Source: Bacteroidaceae bacterium
GTDB lineage: Bacteria; Bacteroidota; Bacteroidia; Bacteroidales; Bacteroidaceae
NCBI GenBank assembly: GCA_017481875.1
Contig: JAFUOP010000027.1
Location: 1-64,000, forward strand
Direction: 5' to 3'
Length of the DNA: 64,000 nt
Both the position numbers and the translations under genes were made by a program. The notes beneath the pieces are model-generated. The model made no database searches. It was given only the letters and a program-made list of their open reading frames with translations, and was not told where the DNA came from. This document shows, piece by piece, positions 40,855 to 50,600 of the stretch (position 1 is the stretch's first letter; each line of letters begins with the position of its first letter).

Positions 40855-41553
40855 ATGGAAAGAATACTTGTAGTAGATGACGAGCCCGATTTGTGTGAGA
40901 TTCTCAAGTTTAATCTCGAAAACAGCGGCTACGAGGTAGATACCGCAAACTCAGGTGGGGAGGCTCTTGAAAAAGATGTGGCTTCCTACAATATGTTTCT
41001 GCTCGATGTTATGATGGACGATATGAGTGGTTTCACTCTTGCAGCGTGCCTGCGTAAGATACCACAAGTGTCAAATACCCCCATAATATTCATTACGGCT
41101 AAGGGTGATGAAAACGATGTGCTCAAGGGCTTCAATGTGGGTGCCGACGACTATATACACAAGCCTTTCCGCATAAGCGAGGTTATTGCCCGCGTGAAGG
41201 CGGTGTTGCGTCGCCACGAGGCCGTTGCCCTGCCCGTTGCACAGGCTGGCGAGCTGCTGGTGGGTTCTCTTGCATTGAACCCCGAAACCAAGCGTGCAAC
41301 CATCGACGGCGAGGATATATCGCTCACAAAAAAGGAGTTCGAGGTGTTGCATATGTTGCTGTTGAGGCCCGGCAAGGTATATTCGCGTGAGGAGATTCTT
41401 GCACGTGTGTGGCCCGACGACGTGAACGTGCTCGAGCGCAGCATAGACGTGAATATGACACGCTTGCGCAAGAAGCTTGGTCCTTATGCCTCAAATATAG
41501 TGTCGCGCAGTGGCTATGGTTATTGTTTCATTTTAGACCGTAACGAACAGTAA
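40855..41553 (+). CDS. OmpR/PhoB-family response regulator
   Basis: 232 aa. Receiver domain with acidic pair VVDDEPD, phosphoacceptor Asp51 in LLDVMM, switch Thr in FITAKG and Lys in HKPF; then an OmpR/PhoB winged helix (LTKKEFEVLHMLLLRPGKVYSREEIL, RSIDVNMTRLRKKLG, SRSGYGYCF). The kinase gene follows after 4 nt. The 11-bp repeats upstream of PiT copy 1 are the type of site this family binds, so a PhoB-like role is possible but not proven by sequence. Confidence 0.9.
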   Translation: MERILVVDDEPDLCEILKFNLENSGYEVDTANSGGEALEKDVASYNMFLLDVMMDDMSGFTLAACLRKIPQVSNTPIIFITAKGDENDVLKGFNVGADDYIHKPFRISEVIARVKAVLRRHEAVALPVAQAGELLVGSLALNPETKRATIDGEDISLTKKEFEVLHMLLLRPGKVYSREEILARVWPDDVNVLERSIDVNMTRLRKKLGPYASNIVSRSGYGYCFILDRNEQ

Positions 41554-41557
41554 TAGT

Positions 41558-43192
41558 ATGCCCTCCTCGTTTGCAAAGTTCTTTTTCCCTCTTGTGGTGC
41601 TGTTGCTTCTTCTTGTTGGTTGCAGCATATACTACTACCACGATCGTGAGCGTCAGCTTGCCGAGCTGCACTTGCAAGAGGCTCTGCGCAACGTGAACGA
41701 GAATGTGTACGACCTGCTGCGCATACGTGGCGAGAATGAGTACAGCGAAGATATGGCCCTGTATATGCAACGCTACATTGCTCATTACGACAGGCGCGGT
41801 CTGCGTCTCACACTCATTTCACCAGCAACCGGCAATGTGCTTTATGAGTCATCGGCCTTGGCAGGCGATGCTTGGATAAACAGTGAAAACCACGCAGCCC
41901 GCCCCGAAGTGTTGCAGGCCAAAAGCGATGGCGTGGGCTATGCTGTGCGTCGTCTCTCCACTGCAACCGGCAAGGAGTATTTTTATGTGGCAACCTACGA
42001 TGAAGAGTTTAATTTTATTGTGCGAAGTTCAATGCCTTATGAGTTTGTCTATACGCACAACACCGCCAAGCATTTGGTTGTTTTCCTCTTTGCAGCCTTT
42101 CTTGTCGTGTTGCTCATTATAATAATGTATCGTGTGGTGCAGGTGGTTGGCAGTAAAGAACTTGCAACGCAAAAATTGCTTATGCATTTGAGTATAGCGC
42201 AGGAGGGGCTTGCCTTTTTCGACCATCGCAAACGCCTGCTTTTTGCAAACAGTCTCTTCAGAGAGTATGGCGATTTTATATCGGCAAAGCATCTGGCCGA
42301 CACAGGTAATATCTTATCCCAGCCCGAATTCCACAAAATAAAGCGTTTTATAGATAACGACGGCTACTTGAATAACACTACGCGTGAAAGTACCATACAC
42401 GACAAGGTTGAAATCTCGGGGCGTACATTCTCTTTGCGTTGTGTGCTGTTCAACGATGGTAGTTTCGAGGTTTCTATTAACGATATATCCCGTGCCGAGG
42501 AGCAGAGCCGTGTGGAAAAACAACTGACACAGAATGTGGCACACGAGTTCAAAACACCGGTATGCAGTATTCAAGGCTACTTGGAAACAATATTGGAAAA
42601 CTATCCCGGCAACCTCACCGCCGAGCAGATGATGCACTTTCTGCAACGTTGCTACTCGCAAAGCAACCGCCTCAATACCTTGGTGCAGGATATGCAGAGC
42701 CTCAACAGTATGAACGATACCTTGCAAAAGATAAATAAAGAGTCGGTGGATATAGCACAGGTAGTCGGCGGTATTCAGCAGGAGATAGAGAACAAGCTTG
42801 CCGAGCAGGGAATGAGCGTGCAGAACAAACTGCCTGCGCAACTGTTGCTTATGGGCGATGCGGGTAAAATATACTCCATCTTCCGCAACTTGTTCGACAA
42901 TGCCGTTGCCTATGCGGGGCAGGGTGCGGTTATTACAGTAAGCTGCTTTCGCAGCGATGCCGAGTACTACTATTTCAGTTTCAGAGATAATGGCGCGGGA
43001 GTGCCGCAAGAGCATCTGTCGCGTATATTCGAACGTTTCTATCGTGTGGATAAAGGGCGCAGCCGCAAGCTTGGCGGTACAGGCCTTGGGCTTGCCATTG
43101 TAAAAAATGCGGTGGCATTGCACGGTGGCACAATATCGGCACGCGAGGCACAGGGTGGTGGGCTTGAGTTTGTATTTAAGCTGCGTCGATGA
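41558..43192 (+). CDS. Sensor histidine kinase (PhoR-like layout)
   Basis: 544 aa. Membrane helix 1 at about residues 8-24, a periplasmic domain of about 145 residues, helix 2 at 172-194, a PAS-like domain near 205-310 (EGLAFFDHRKRLLFAN), HisKA with phospho-His329 in VAHEFKTPV, and an ATPase domain with NLFDNAVAYA, DNGAGVP, FERFYRVD and GGTGLGLAIVK. It phosphorylates the regulator encoded just upstream. The signal is not known. Confidence 0.92.
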   Translation: MPSSFAKFFFPLVVLLLLLVGCSIYYYHDRERQLAELHLQEALRNVNENVYDLLRIRGENEYSEDMALYMQRYIAHYDRRGLRLTLISPATGNVLYESSALAGDAWINSENHAARPEVLQAKSDGVGYAVRRLSTATGKEYFYVATYDEEFNFIVRSSMPYEFVYTHNTAKHLVVFLFAAFLVVLLIIIMYRVVQVVGSKELATQKLLMHLSIAQEGLAFFDHRKRLLFANSLFREYGDFISAKHLADTGNILSQPEFHKIKRFIDNDGYLNNTTRESTIHDKVEISGRTFSLRCVLFNDGSFEVSINDISRAEEQSRVEKQLTQNVAHEFKTPVCSIQGYLETILENYPGNLTAEQMMHFLQRCYSQSNRLNTLVQDMQSLNSMNDTLQKINKESVDIAQVVGGIQQEIENKLAEQGMSVQNKLPAQLLLMGDAGKIYSIFRNLFDNAVAYAGQGAVITVSCFRSDAEYYYFSFRDNGAGVPQEHLSRIFERFYRVDKGRSRKLGGTGLGLAIVKNAVALHGGTISAREAQGGGLEFVFKLRR

Positions 43193-43214
43193 TTGGTTGT
43201 AAAAACAACACAAT

Positions 43215-44357
43215 ATGGCACAAAACGAAAAAATAAATATAGGTTGGATAGATATGCTACGCGTGGCAGCCTGTTTCTTTGTGGTCTTTTCGCATAGCTG
43301 CGACCCTTTCGTGGCACATTTCGATGCCAACCGCGAAATGTTCGTTACAGGTGTGTTTGCAGGCAGTCTTATGCGCCCTTGCGTTCCTCTTTTTGCAATG
43401 ATGACGGCCGTGCTGTTGCTGCCTATAAAGCAGGGAACCACGCTTAACGAGTTCTATCGCAAGCGCATAGGGCGTGTGCTGAAGCCGCTTCTCTTCTGGT
43501 CGTTGGCACTTCCGCTTATGGCGTATTTCTACTTCACGGTGGTGAGTCCCCATACCCCCAACCCCCAATTGTCGGTGGCTGACTACACTCCTGCAACATT
43601 GCTGCAACGGCTATATACCTTCGTCTTCAATTTTAATTTCGACACCACACCGCTATGGTATCTCTATATGCTCATAGGCTTATATTTTGTTATGCCCATA
43701 ATAAATAGCTGGCTTGTGCAGGCAACGCAAAAAGAGATAAAGACAGTGCTTGGCGTGTGGGTGGTAACACTCTTTTTGCCATATATTAAAATGGCAGCTC
43801 CTTTATTGGGTTACGCGGGTAACTATGGCCATATGGGGCTTTTGGGCGAGTGCGATTGGAATGTATATGGCACCTTCTACTATGTGTCGGGCTTTGCGGG
43901 CTACCTTGTACTGGCCTACTATCTTAAAAAATACCCCCTTCAATGGAGCTGGGGCAAGATGGCTGCAATAAACCTGCCTATGTTCATTGCGGGCTATGCC
44001 ATAACCTCGGTGGGCTACATTGTTACAAACAGCTATTTCCCCGGCAACTATGCCTATTTGGAAATCCTGTGGTACTTTGCCGGCATAAATGTGTTTATGA
44101 TGACCTTCCCCGTTTTTGTGACTATTCAGAAACTCAACGCAAAGCCACGCCCGTGGCTCTCGCAGGCGGCCAAGTTCACGTTTGGCATATATCTGTGTCA
44201 TTTCACGTTCACATTCCTTAGTTACGACCTTTACAACACCCCCTCGCTGCCCTATGTAGTGCGCATAGTGCTTGCGGCCATAACCACCACGGCTGTCAGC
44301 GCACTGCTTGTGTGGCTGCTGTCAAGAAATAGATTTACAAGGGTGCTGGTGGAGTAG
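43215..44357 (+). CDS. Acyltransferase 3 family membrane protein
   Basis: 380 aa with about ten membrane helices. The family start is clear: WIDMLRVAACFFVVFSHSC with the invariant Arg16 and His27. These enzymes transfer acetyl or other acyl groups from the cytoplasm to sugars of surface glycans, or make polysaccharides when fused with other domains; none is fused here. It lies 22 nt after the kinase gene and is the last host gene before the prophage boundary. Confidence 0.88.
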   Translation: MAQNEKINIGWIDMLRVAACFFVVFSHSCDPFVAHFDANREMFVTGVFAGSLMRPCVPLFAMMTAVLLLPIKQGTTLNEFYRKRIGRVLKPLLFWSLALPLMAYFYFTVVSPHTPNPQLSVADYTPATLLQRLYTFVFNFNFDTTPLWYLYMLIGLYFVMPIINSWLVQATQKEIKTVLGVWVVTLFLPYIKMAAPLLGYAGNYGHMGLLGECDWNVYGTFYYVSGFAGYLVLAYYLKKYPLQWSWGKMAAINLPMFIAGYAITSVGYIVTNSYFPGNYAYLEILWYFAGINVFMMTFPVFVTIQKLNAKPRPWLSQAAKFTFGIYLCHFTFTFLSYDLYNTPSLPYVVRIVLAAITTTAVSALLVWLLSRNRFTRVLVE

Positions 44358-44358
44358 G

Positions 44359-44693
44359 GGGATTGGCTTCGCTTTGCTCGCCCATCCCTTTTTGTGGTTC
44401 CTTTGCAAGAAACAAGAACGCTGTCGCGTTTCTTCTAATTTCCTTTTCTCGTCAGCCGGTAAGCGAGCTTCCCGCTGTCGTGTTTGTTCGGGATTGGCTT
44501 CGCTTTGCTCGCCCATCCCTTTTTGTGGTTCCTTTGCAAGAAACAAGAACGCTGTCGCGTTTCTTCTAATTTCCTTTTCTCGTCAGCCGGTAAGCGAGCT
44601 TCCCGCTGCCGTGTTTGTTCGGGATTGGCTTCGCTTTGCTCGCCCATCCCTTTTTGTGGTTCCTTTGCAAGAAACAAGAACGCTGTCGCGTTT
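44359..44693. repeat. 131-bp tandem repeat, 2.6 copies
   Basis: The unit starting GGGATTGGCTTCGCTTTG repeats at 44359, 44490 and 44621; the first two copies differ at only about one site (CTGTCG against CTGCCG). The period is not a multiple of three, so each copy changes reading frame and the long minus-strand ORFs across it are not real genes. It contains imperfect stems (GAAAC...GTTTC around CGC...GCG). This and the two features below fill most of the 559-bp gene-free stretch 44358-44916. Confidence 0.9.
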
Positions 44694-44750
44694 TTCTTGT
44701 TTTGTTTTTTACTCGCTTTGTGAGCAAGCTCCCAAGCGGGCATAAAACAA

Positions 44751-44777
44751 AACAAGAGAACTTTCAGTTCTCTTGTT
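44751..44777 (-). terminator. Terminator downstream of the tRNA-like end
   Basis: AACAAGAGAACT / AGTTCTCTTGTT with a 3-nt loop; reading leftwards it is followed by TTGTTTTGTTTTA. It sits 2-3 nt past the tRNA-Ser-like 3' end, as a tRNA terminator would. Confidence 0.7.
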
Positions 44778-44779
44778 TC

Positions 44780-44797
44780 TTGCGGAGAGGGAGGGAG
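44780..44797 (-). mobile_element. Probable prophage attL: tRNA-Ser 3' end fragment
   Basis: On the minus strand CTCCCTCCCTCTCCGCAA equals the T-arm/acceptor end of a Bacteroidales tRNA-Ser including the discriminator G and C-A. No tRNA body precedes it: upstream sequence is AAAATA instead of the T loop. Integration into a tRNA 3' end by a phage leaves exactly such a remnant on one side; the whole tRNA should lie at the other end, outside the window. Everything from here on looks like phage. Confidence 0.55.
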
Positions 44798-44916
44798 TAT
44801 TTTGTAATTTTTCCCTCTTATCCTTGCGGAGCAACTCCTTGCAATTCAATGCAGTATAAAAAGCGACCATTGCATCTTTTGTCGCCCTATGTCCGTATCT
44901 CGTCCTTAGGGATTGT

Positions 44917-45285
44917 TTATTTTTTGCTCTCTAACTGCTTCATCAGCATTTCGTTGACTGCTTCGAGGAGTGCAATCCTCTTGTCTTTTTCCTCTATCAA
45001 TGCCTGTAAGTTCGCTGTTTTTTCTTCAAGTGCGCCTACTGAATAGCAGGCAACATTGTTGCTGCTTCCCACAACGCTGATGTGTGGTAATTTATTCCTT
45101 ATAAAGAATGTGTCCATAGATACTCCGAAGAAATCCGCCACTTGTTCAAGGCGACTTGCTTTTACGTCTCTATCGACTAATGGGCGCAATCCTCCATCGC
45201 CGTCAAGCCCTAATGCTTCTAAAAGGTCTTTAGCACGCAAGTTGCGTTCTTTTAGCAGTGCTTTAATTATGTCTCCATTATACAT
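44917..45285 (-). CDS. Phage repressor-like HTH protein
   Basis: 122 aa. The N-terminal 65 residues fit a Cro/CI-type helix-turn-helix (IIKALLKERNLRAKDLLEAL, ending RLEQVADFFGVSMDTFF). A linker leads to a C-terminal coiled coil (about 88-120, EEKTANLQALIEEKDKRIALLEAV), which should dimerise it. No peptidase domain for RecA-assisted self-cleavage is present. It is the only leftward gene of the prophage, faces the early operon, and CCGTCA motifs lie 4 nt upstream of its start codon and in the shared promoter region, as for an autoregulated lysogeny repressor. Confidence 0.75.
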   Translation of the reverse strand: MYNGDIIKALLKERNLRAKDLLEALGLDGDGGLRPLVDRDVKASRLEQVADFFGVSMDTFFIRNKLPHISVVGSSNNVACYSVGALEEKTANLQALIEEKDKRIALLEAVNEMLMKQLESKK

Positions 45286-45288
45286 ATT

Positions 45289-45336
45289 CCGTCAAATTAA
45301 GAATAATTAACAAAACAAACCCGTCAATAATGACGG
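45289..45336. promoter_or_regulatory. Repressor operators (CCGTCA / TGACGG)
   Basis: CCGTCA at 45289-45294 and 45321-45326, and TGACGG at 45331-45336; the latter two form a dyad CCGTCA-N4-TGACGG. The dyad covers the -33 position of the rightward early promoter, and the single site touches the leader of the repressor gene. The same motif recurs at 60756 and 60786. Confidence 0.6.
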
Positions 45337-45350
45337 ATATAATATTTTTT

Positions 45351-45382
45351 TATCATACTTTTGTAGCATCAAAAATATGATA
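45351..45382 (+). promoter_or_regulatory. Early promoter -7 box with TATCATA/TATGATA sites
   Basis: TACTTTTG (45356-45363) is a perfect TAnnTTTG without a TTTG partner upstream. It overlaps TATCATA (45351-45357), and TATGATA (45376-45382) lies just past the predicted start. The same heptamers recur at 52302-52332. Confidence 0.5.
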
Positions 45383-45416
45383 TTTTTTATTGTCTAACAA
45401 ATAAATCTTCTTGATT

Positions 45417-45599
45417 ATGGCAGAAATGGTTATTAAGAACTACTACGACGGACTAACAACCGAGGAGAGGACGGATTTCATTTACAGCGCTTGCAAGCTG
45501 TGTGATATGAGTATTCCAACCTTTTATAAGAAGTTGCGTACCGACACATTCAAAAAGAGTGAAGAGACACTTATTGTGGAAAAATTGATATGTGCATAA
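45417..45599 (+). CDS. Small phage early protein, putative DNA-binding
   Basis: 60 aa from the ATG at 45417. The sequence (EERTDFIYSACKLCDMSIPTFYKKL) suggests helices with a helix-turn-helix-like turn around M-S-I-P-T-F-Y, as in small excisionase or Cro-like proteins. It is the first gene of the early operon and ends 1 nt before the next start. Function unproven. Confidence 0.55.
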   Translation: MAEMVIKNYYDGLTTEERTDFIYSACKLCDMSIPTFYKKLRTDTFKKSEETLIVEKLICA

Positions 45600-45600
45600 T

Positions 45601-46146
45601 ATGATTGCCAATATTGAATTTTACACAACACCGGATGGTGATGTTTGTTGTAAACCTCTTGAAGGACCAATGTTTATCCTCGACGAGAGTCGCAAAGAAC
45701 TCATCGCAGAAATGATGGTGGCCATCAAAGAACTTTATCCGGGAGCCTTTGCGGCACTCTCGGAACTCTACTCCAAAAGTTCGCTAAACCAGAACTACTA
45801 TCATTATAAGATAGTACATAGGTTTATTCGCTGCAACTTTGGAGAATACGATGCTTTGTCAATGGATGTTGGCGGTTCCGGTCAATTCCGTATGGAAGAT
45901 GTCAGGTGTCCGTTGCGCGGAGAGTGCAAATTTGACAGGTTAATCTGTCACGCACGACTGGAAACTAAACTTAGCGAAAGGGAACAGCAGGTGGCAAATC
46001 TTCTCGGTAAAGGATACTCGACTGAAGAGATAGGGGAAGAACTGCATATATCTCCCTACACCGTAAAGCGACACATTGCTAACATCAAGACCAGGCTTAA
46101 ACTTACACACACAAATCAGATAATCGCAAAATTTTCTAAGGAATGA
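45601..46146 (+). CDS. LuxR-type HTH regulatory protein of the prophage
   Basis: 181 aa from the ATG at 45601 (a GTG three codons upstream is also open). The N-terminal 120 residues are of unknown fold and include cysteines (CPLRGECKFDRLICHARL) that may bind metal. The C-terminal 60 residues are a LuxR/FixJ helix-turn-helix (LSEREQQVANLLGKGYSTEE, then SPYTVKRHIANIKTRL). No receiver domain is present. Probably a transcription activator of early or middle genes. Its stop codon overlaps the next start (ATGA). Confidence 0.75.
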   Translation: MIANIEFYTTPDGDVCCKPLEGPMFILDESRKELIAEMMVAIKELYPGAFAALSELYSKSSLNQNYYHYKIVHRFIRCNFGEYDALSMDVGGSGQFRMEDVRCPLRGECKFDRLICHARLETKLSEREQQVANLLGKGYSTEEIGEELHISPYTVKRHIANIKTRLKLTHTNQIIAKFSKE

Positions 46147-46400
46147 AACAGGTTAAAGTGAGAAGACAAGTTAAAATAAAAGCCCAACCAATATGCGATT
46201 TGGAGGAGAATGATATCGGGAAGAAAATTACCATCGTAGATATAAATAGAGAGTTTTATACTGGCACATTTAAGGAGATAGTTGACGACAATGTGATACT
46301 GCAGAATCCTGGCGAATTGATTGGTTTAGGACTTCCTCTCAAATCAGTTATATGCTTTTTCTATGGTAAACTGGAGGATGCAATTAAAAAAACATATTAA
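46143..46400 (+). CDS. Hypothetical phage protein
   Basis: 85 aa, overlapping the LuxR-type gene by 4 nt, so translation is coupled. Basic N-terminus (KQVKVRRQVKIKAQP) followed by short strands (KKITIVDI, EFYTGTFKEIVDDNVILQNP), which suggests a small beta-barrel. No family recognised. Confidence 0.55.
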   Translation: MKQVKVRRQVKIKAQPICDLEENDIGKKITIVDINREFYTGTFKEIVDDNVILQNPGELIGLGLPLKSVICFFYGKLEDAIKKTY

Positions 46401-46418
46401 TAATAAATAAGTACAGCT

Positions 46419-47174
46419 ATGAAACAGTATTATGAATATCTTTCTCAATTTTACGGTGACAAAGGGATGCTTGGCCTCTTTTATTTAGCAAGCACAAAAT
46501 TGCCTAAATTGGATAACTATTTCAGTGCACCTATTCTGTATATTTACGGCGAACAGGCTACAGGAAAGACTGAATTTGTGAATTTTATATTTAGAGAGTC
46601 GTTTGCTCGAAAATCCTTTAAGCATACAAGTACACCTACTTTTAGAGCCTTATTAAAGACTAATACGGATTTGATTATGCATCTTGATGATATTGATTCG
46701 GAGTTGGATTTGGAATGGAAGGAAAATATAAAGAGTTCATATGACAGGGTGCAATCAGAAAGAAGATTGATAATTTCCGGACGAGGATTGACAAAGGATG
46801 TCGCATTCATTTCAAGAACTATTTTTATTGACTTATCTCGCGTTTTCCCTTTTACTGAAGAACAAGAGTGTATGTTCAAAGCAATGTCTTTTATACGCGA
46901 TAAGGCTTCTTTATGGACATATGAGTACAAAAAAGATGAAGCTAGGGCCATTCGGTCATTATTAAAAGCTGATAAAATCATTGAAAGCAGATGTGAAAAT
47001 GCAGAACATAGGTTAAAGGAAAATTACAAGACCTTGTTAACCGCCTACTTCTATTTTGAAGATCTTTTCCCGGTTAGTGAATCCAAAGCCGTCGATATTG
47101 TATTAAGGAATTTGGAACTACAAGAACTGATGCTTTATGAAGACAAAAAAGAGGATGACCAAGAAGAGGAGTAA
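46419..47174 (+). CDS. P-loop ATPase of the phage replication module
   Basis: 251 aa. Walker A GEQATGKTEF near residue 44 and a Walker B-like LIMHLDDIDSE near 90; then ISGRGLTKDVAFISRTIFIDLS resembles sensor/arginine-finger regions of superfamily 3 or DUF927-type helicases. The same motif order occurs in the C-terminal half of the primase-helicase at 47618 (GPKGSGKTEL, VHLDEYRND, SGQEMATADIALFSRMVFL). It is therefore a stand-alone helicase domain or loader working with that protein. Confidence 0.7.
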   Translation: MKQYYEYLSQFYGDKGMLGLFYLASTKLPKLDNYFSAPILYIYGEQATGKTEFVNFIFRESFARKSFKHTSTPTFRALLKTNTDLIMHLDDIDSELDLEWKENIKSSYDRVQSERRLIISGRGLTKDVAFISRTIFIDLSRVFPFTEEQECMFKAMSFIRDKASLWTYEYKKDEARAIRSLLKADKIIESRCENAEHRLKENYKTLLTAYFYFEDLFPVSESKAVDIVLRNLELQELMLYEDKKEDDQEEE

Positions 47175-47556
47175 AACCGTACGACGGATAATCCGACATT
47201 TAGGGAATATCAATCAAGCAGCTGCCGCCTCTTGTAAATCTTTTGATGAGATAGTGGAGCATCTGGGAAGAGTTAGTAAGATTTTAACAGATAGAACAAT
47301 GATAACACACATTGAAAAACAAAGAGTTCACTGCGTACTGCATCAGACACTGAACGGCTTTATGCTGAAGACCAGTTTCAATCCCTTCGAGAATATGAGG
47401 TTCCTTGAGGAGATGGACAAGCGCTTCCACGTCACTGGTGTTGAGAATACTCTTGAGAACGGTGTCAATGCCGTTGTATTCAACACCCGGGAGTATAAGA
47501 CTGAGAACATCTTGGAGACTATCCAAAATGTTCTTGAGGAGACTGTTTTTAATTGA
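47137..47556 (+). CDS. Hypothetical phage protein, basic N-terminus
   Basis: 139 aa from the first ATG, or 133 aa from the ATG six codons later; both overlap the previous gene. The N-terminus is very basic (TKKRSKTVRRIIRHLG), the rest helical and neutral. No family recognised; by place it may be a nucleic-acid-binding accessory of replication. Confidence 0.5.
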   Translation: MKTKKRMTKKRSKTVRRIIRHLGNINQAAAASCKSFDEIVEHLGRVSKILTDRTMITHIEKQRVHCVLHQTLNGFMLKTSFNPFENMRFLEEMDKRFHVTGVENTLENGVNAVVFNTREYKTENILETIQNVLEETVFN

Positions 47557-47569
47557 AGTTTTGTCTTTT

Positions 47570-47600
47570 GTACAAAGGTCTGAAAAATAGACCTTTGTAC
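47570..47600. other. Strong hairpin before the primase-helicase gene
   Basis: GTACAAAGGTCT and AGACCTTTGTAC form a perfect 12-bp stem with a 7-nt loop ending 17 nt upstream of the start codon. No T tract follows, so a terminator is unlikely; an RNA control element or protein-binding dyad fits better. Confidence 0.5.
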
Positions 47601-47617
47601 GCCAAAACACTTATATT

Positions 47618-50600
47618 ATGATTGATGATAAAAGCATTGAGCAAGTTCTTGCCCGAGCGGACATTGTGGATGTTATAGAATCTTGTGGAGTGCAGCTCAA
47701 GAAGAAAGGCGCGCACTATGAATGTTGCTGTCCTTTCCATAGCGAGAAGACACCATCGTTCATCGTGGATCCGCGCAAACAAACGTGGTTCTGTTATGGC
47801 GCGTGCCAGGAGGGAGGAAACTCCATCAGGTTCTTGATGAGATACAAAGCTCTGTCATTTCCCGATGCGGTGGCCGAACTCGCCAAGACATACAACATCG
47901 ATATACAAAGCGAACAGCGCACCTTAACTCCTCAGGAACAGCAGGAGCAGGCAAAGAAGGATTCGATGCTAGCAATCAACGAAATGGCGGTGCAGTATTA
48001 TGTCGGCAATATGGCTCTCTCATATCCCGAGAATACAGCTGCCATGGGTTATGCTACAAAGCGATGGGATAAGGAGTTCTGTCAGCTCATCGGAATAGGC
48101 TATGCCGGGAAAGATTGGGACGGACTTTACAAGTACGCGCAGAGCAAAGGCTATTCGACCGACCTCATGGTGGAGATGGGATTGTTGAAGCGCAGTTCAA
48201 AAGGCTCGCTGTACGACTTTTTCCGCAACCGCATAATGATACCTATCCGCGACAAGTTTTCGCGTGTGATAGGCTTTACAGCTCGCAATCTGGGCGAGGA
48301 CGGACCGAAGTACCTCAATAGTTCTGCTTCGGCCATTTATGACAAAGAGAACTCTATCTTTGGCATAAACGTTGCCCTCCGCCAAGGAACAAAAGAGGAG
48401 ACCTTCTATCTTGTCGAGGGTGCGCCTGATGTTCTGCGCCTGCAGTGCATAGGTGTTGCCAATGCTGTTGCTCCGCTTGGTTCTGCCTGGACTAAAGCAC
48501 AGCTGCAGCAACTCAAGAAATATGCTTCAACACTCTGCTTTATTCCTGATATAGATGTGCCAAAAGAGGGAGAACATTACGGTACCGGAATAAAATCCGT
48601 ACTCAAGCACGGTGCGCTGGCACTCTCTATGGGCTTCAAGGTGAGCGTTATCCACCTGAACAGGACGTTCCAAGGCGAGAATGAGGAGGACATCGACGTG
48701 CCTTTGGTAAAGGCTGACCCCGACAGCTTTATCACGGATAAAGGTATTTGGCAGAGCCTGCTGCAGAAGAAACAGGACTTTATTGTATGGTATGTGCGCC
48801 AGCGATGGAATCCCAAAGCGACTACCGAAGAACGCAAGGATGTCATTGACGAGGTGGCAAAATTCATTGCCCTCATCGATGACGGAGTGCTCGAAAAGAT
48901 GTACCTCAAGCAACTCCAGAACTTTGCCCCAAAAGATATATGGAGTACCGCTATTAACGCTGCCAAAAAAGCCACACGCGAACAAGCCAAGAAGAAAGGC
49001 AAGACGCTCGACAAGGAACTGCTCGACAAGTACGGCTTTTACGAAGAGAATAACTGTTATTTTTCAGTCTCCAATCAAGGAGACTATCAATGGAGTAACT
49101 TTGTGATGGAGCCGATGTTCCATATCAAAGATGCCCTTTCACCAAAACGACTCTACAAAATACGAAATATAAACCGTCAGGAGGAAATCATTGAGCTGAA
49201 GCAAGAGGACCTTGTTTCGTTGGCGAAATTCAAGCAGAAAATTGAAGGTCTGGGCAATTACATTTGGCTGGCCAAAGAGGAACAGCTTACAAAGCTGAAG
49301 ATGTTTCTCTATGAGCAGACTGAGACTGCACTGGAGATAGTGCAGTTAGGTTGGCAGAAGCAGGGCTTTTTTGCATACGGCAATGGTATATATGCTGACA
49401 AGAAATGGTACACTACCGATGAATACGGCATTGTGCGCCTCGATGACGAGCGCAATTTCTATCTGCCGGCATTCTCCAGGATATACGCTGATGAGCAGAA
49501 GCTCTTCCAGTTTGAACGCCGGTTCGTACACCTCGGCTATTCAGCGATATCACTATTGGACTACTCCAAGAAACTTGTTGCTGTTTTCGGGAATAATGCC
49601 AAAATAGGCATCGGTTTCCTCCTGGCAGCACTATTCCGTGACATTGTCACATCACAGTCACAATTCCCTATATTGAACCTCTTCGGTCCGAAAGGCTCCG
49701 GTAAGACAGAACTTGGCACCTCGCTGATGTCATTCTTTGTCATCGAGAATAAACCGCCAAACCTCCACAGTTCATCAAAGGCCTCACTCGGTGACACTGT
49801 CGCACAGTGTGCCAACGCCCTTGTGCACCTCGATGAGTACCGCAATGACCTTGAGCTCGAGAAGCGCGAGTTTCTCAAGGCCATTTGGGACGGTACCGGC
49901 CGAACACGAATGAATATGGACCGTGACAAGAAGCGTGAGACTACCGCTGTGGACTGCGGTGTCATCGTGTCCGGGCAGGAGATGGCCACTGCAGATATCG
50001 CACTCTTCAGCCGTATGGTATTCCTGACCTTTGACACCAGTGAGTTCACCGCAGAGGCAAAGCGCAAGTTCAATGAACTGATGGAGGAGCGCAAGAAAGG
50101 ACTTTCGCACCTCGCACTGCAGATCCTTTCACACCGCAAAAAGTTCGAGGCGGAATATGACGGCAACTACAAGAGTGCCTTCAGTGATATCACAGGACAA
50201 CTCGAACAGGCACGCATTGAAGACCGCATACTCCGCAACTGGGTGGTGCCATTGGCCGCCTTCAGAACTTTGTCCGGTGTTCTTGAACTTCCGTTCACAT
50301 ACAACGATTTGCTGAAGATAACCATTGAGGGTATCGTGCGACAGAACAGCGAGTGCAAGAGCAACAACGAGTTAGGCAAGTTCTGGGATTTGGTTGCATA
50401 CCTCCGTCAGAATGGTGATATCTACAACGAAAGCGACTACCGCATTGTATATGTCAATGAGTTCTCCTGCAACTCCCCGGCTGTCAAAATGCAGTTCAAG
50501 GAGCAGAAACGTATTCTGCTACTCCGCAAGAGCCGCATTTTCCAGCTCTACAAAAAGGAGGCGCGCGCCGTGGGTGAGACCTCGTTGCCTGAAGGCTCTC

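Noticed and set aside
42314..43441. 375-aa open frame on the minus strand
   Set aside because: It runs opposite the histidine kinase and the start of the acyltransferase gene, both clear by motifs; no recognisable domain.
44322..44755. Overlapping minus and plus frames encoding repeated KEPQKGMGEQSEANP-like peptides
   Set aside because: They come from the 131-bp repeat read in changing frames (period not divisible by three); no start signal or family.
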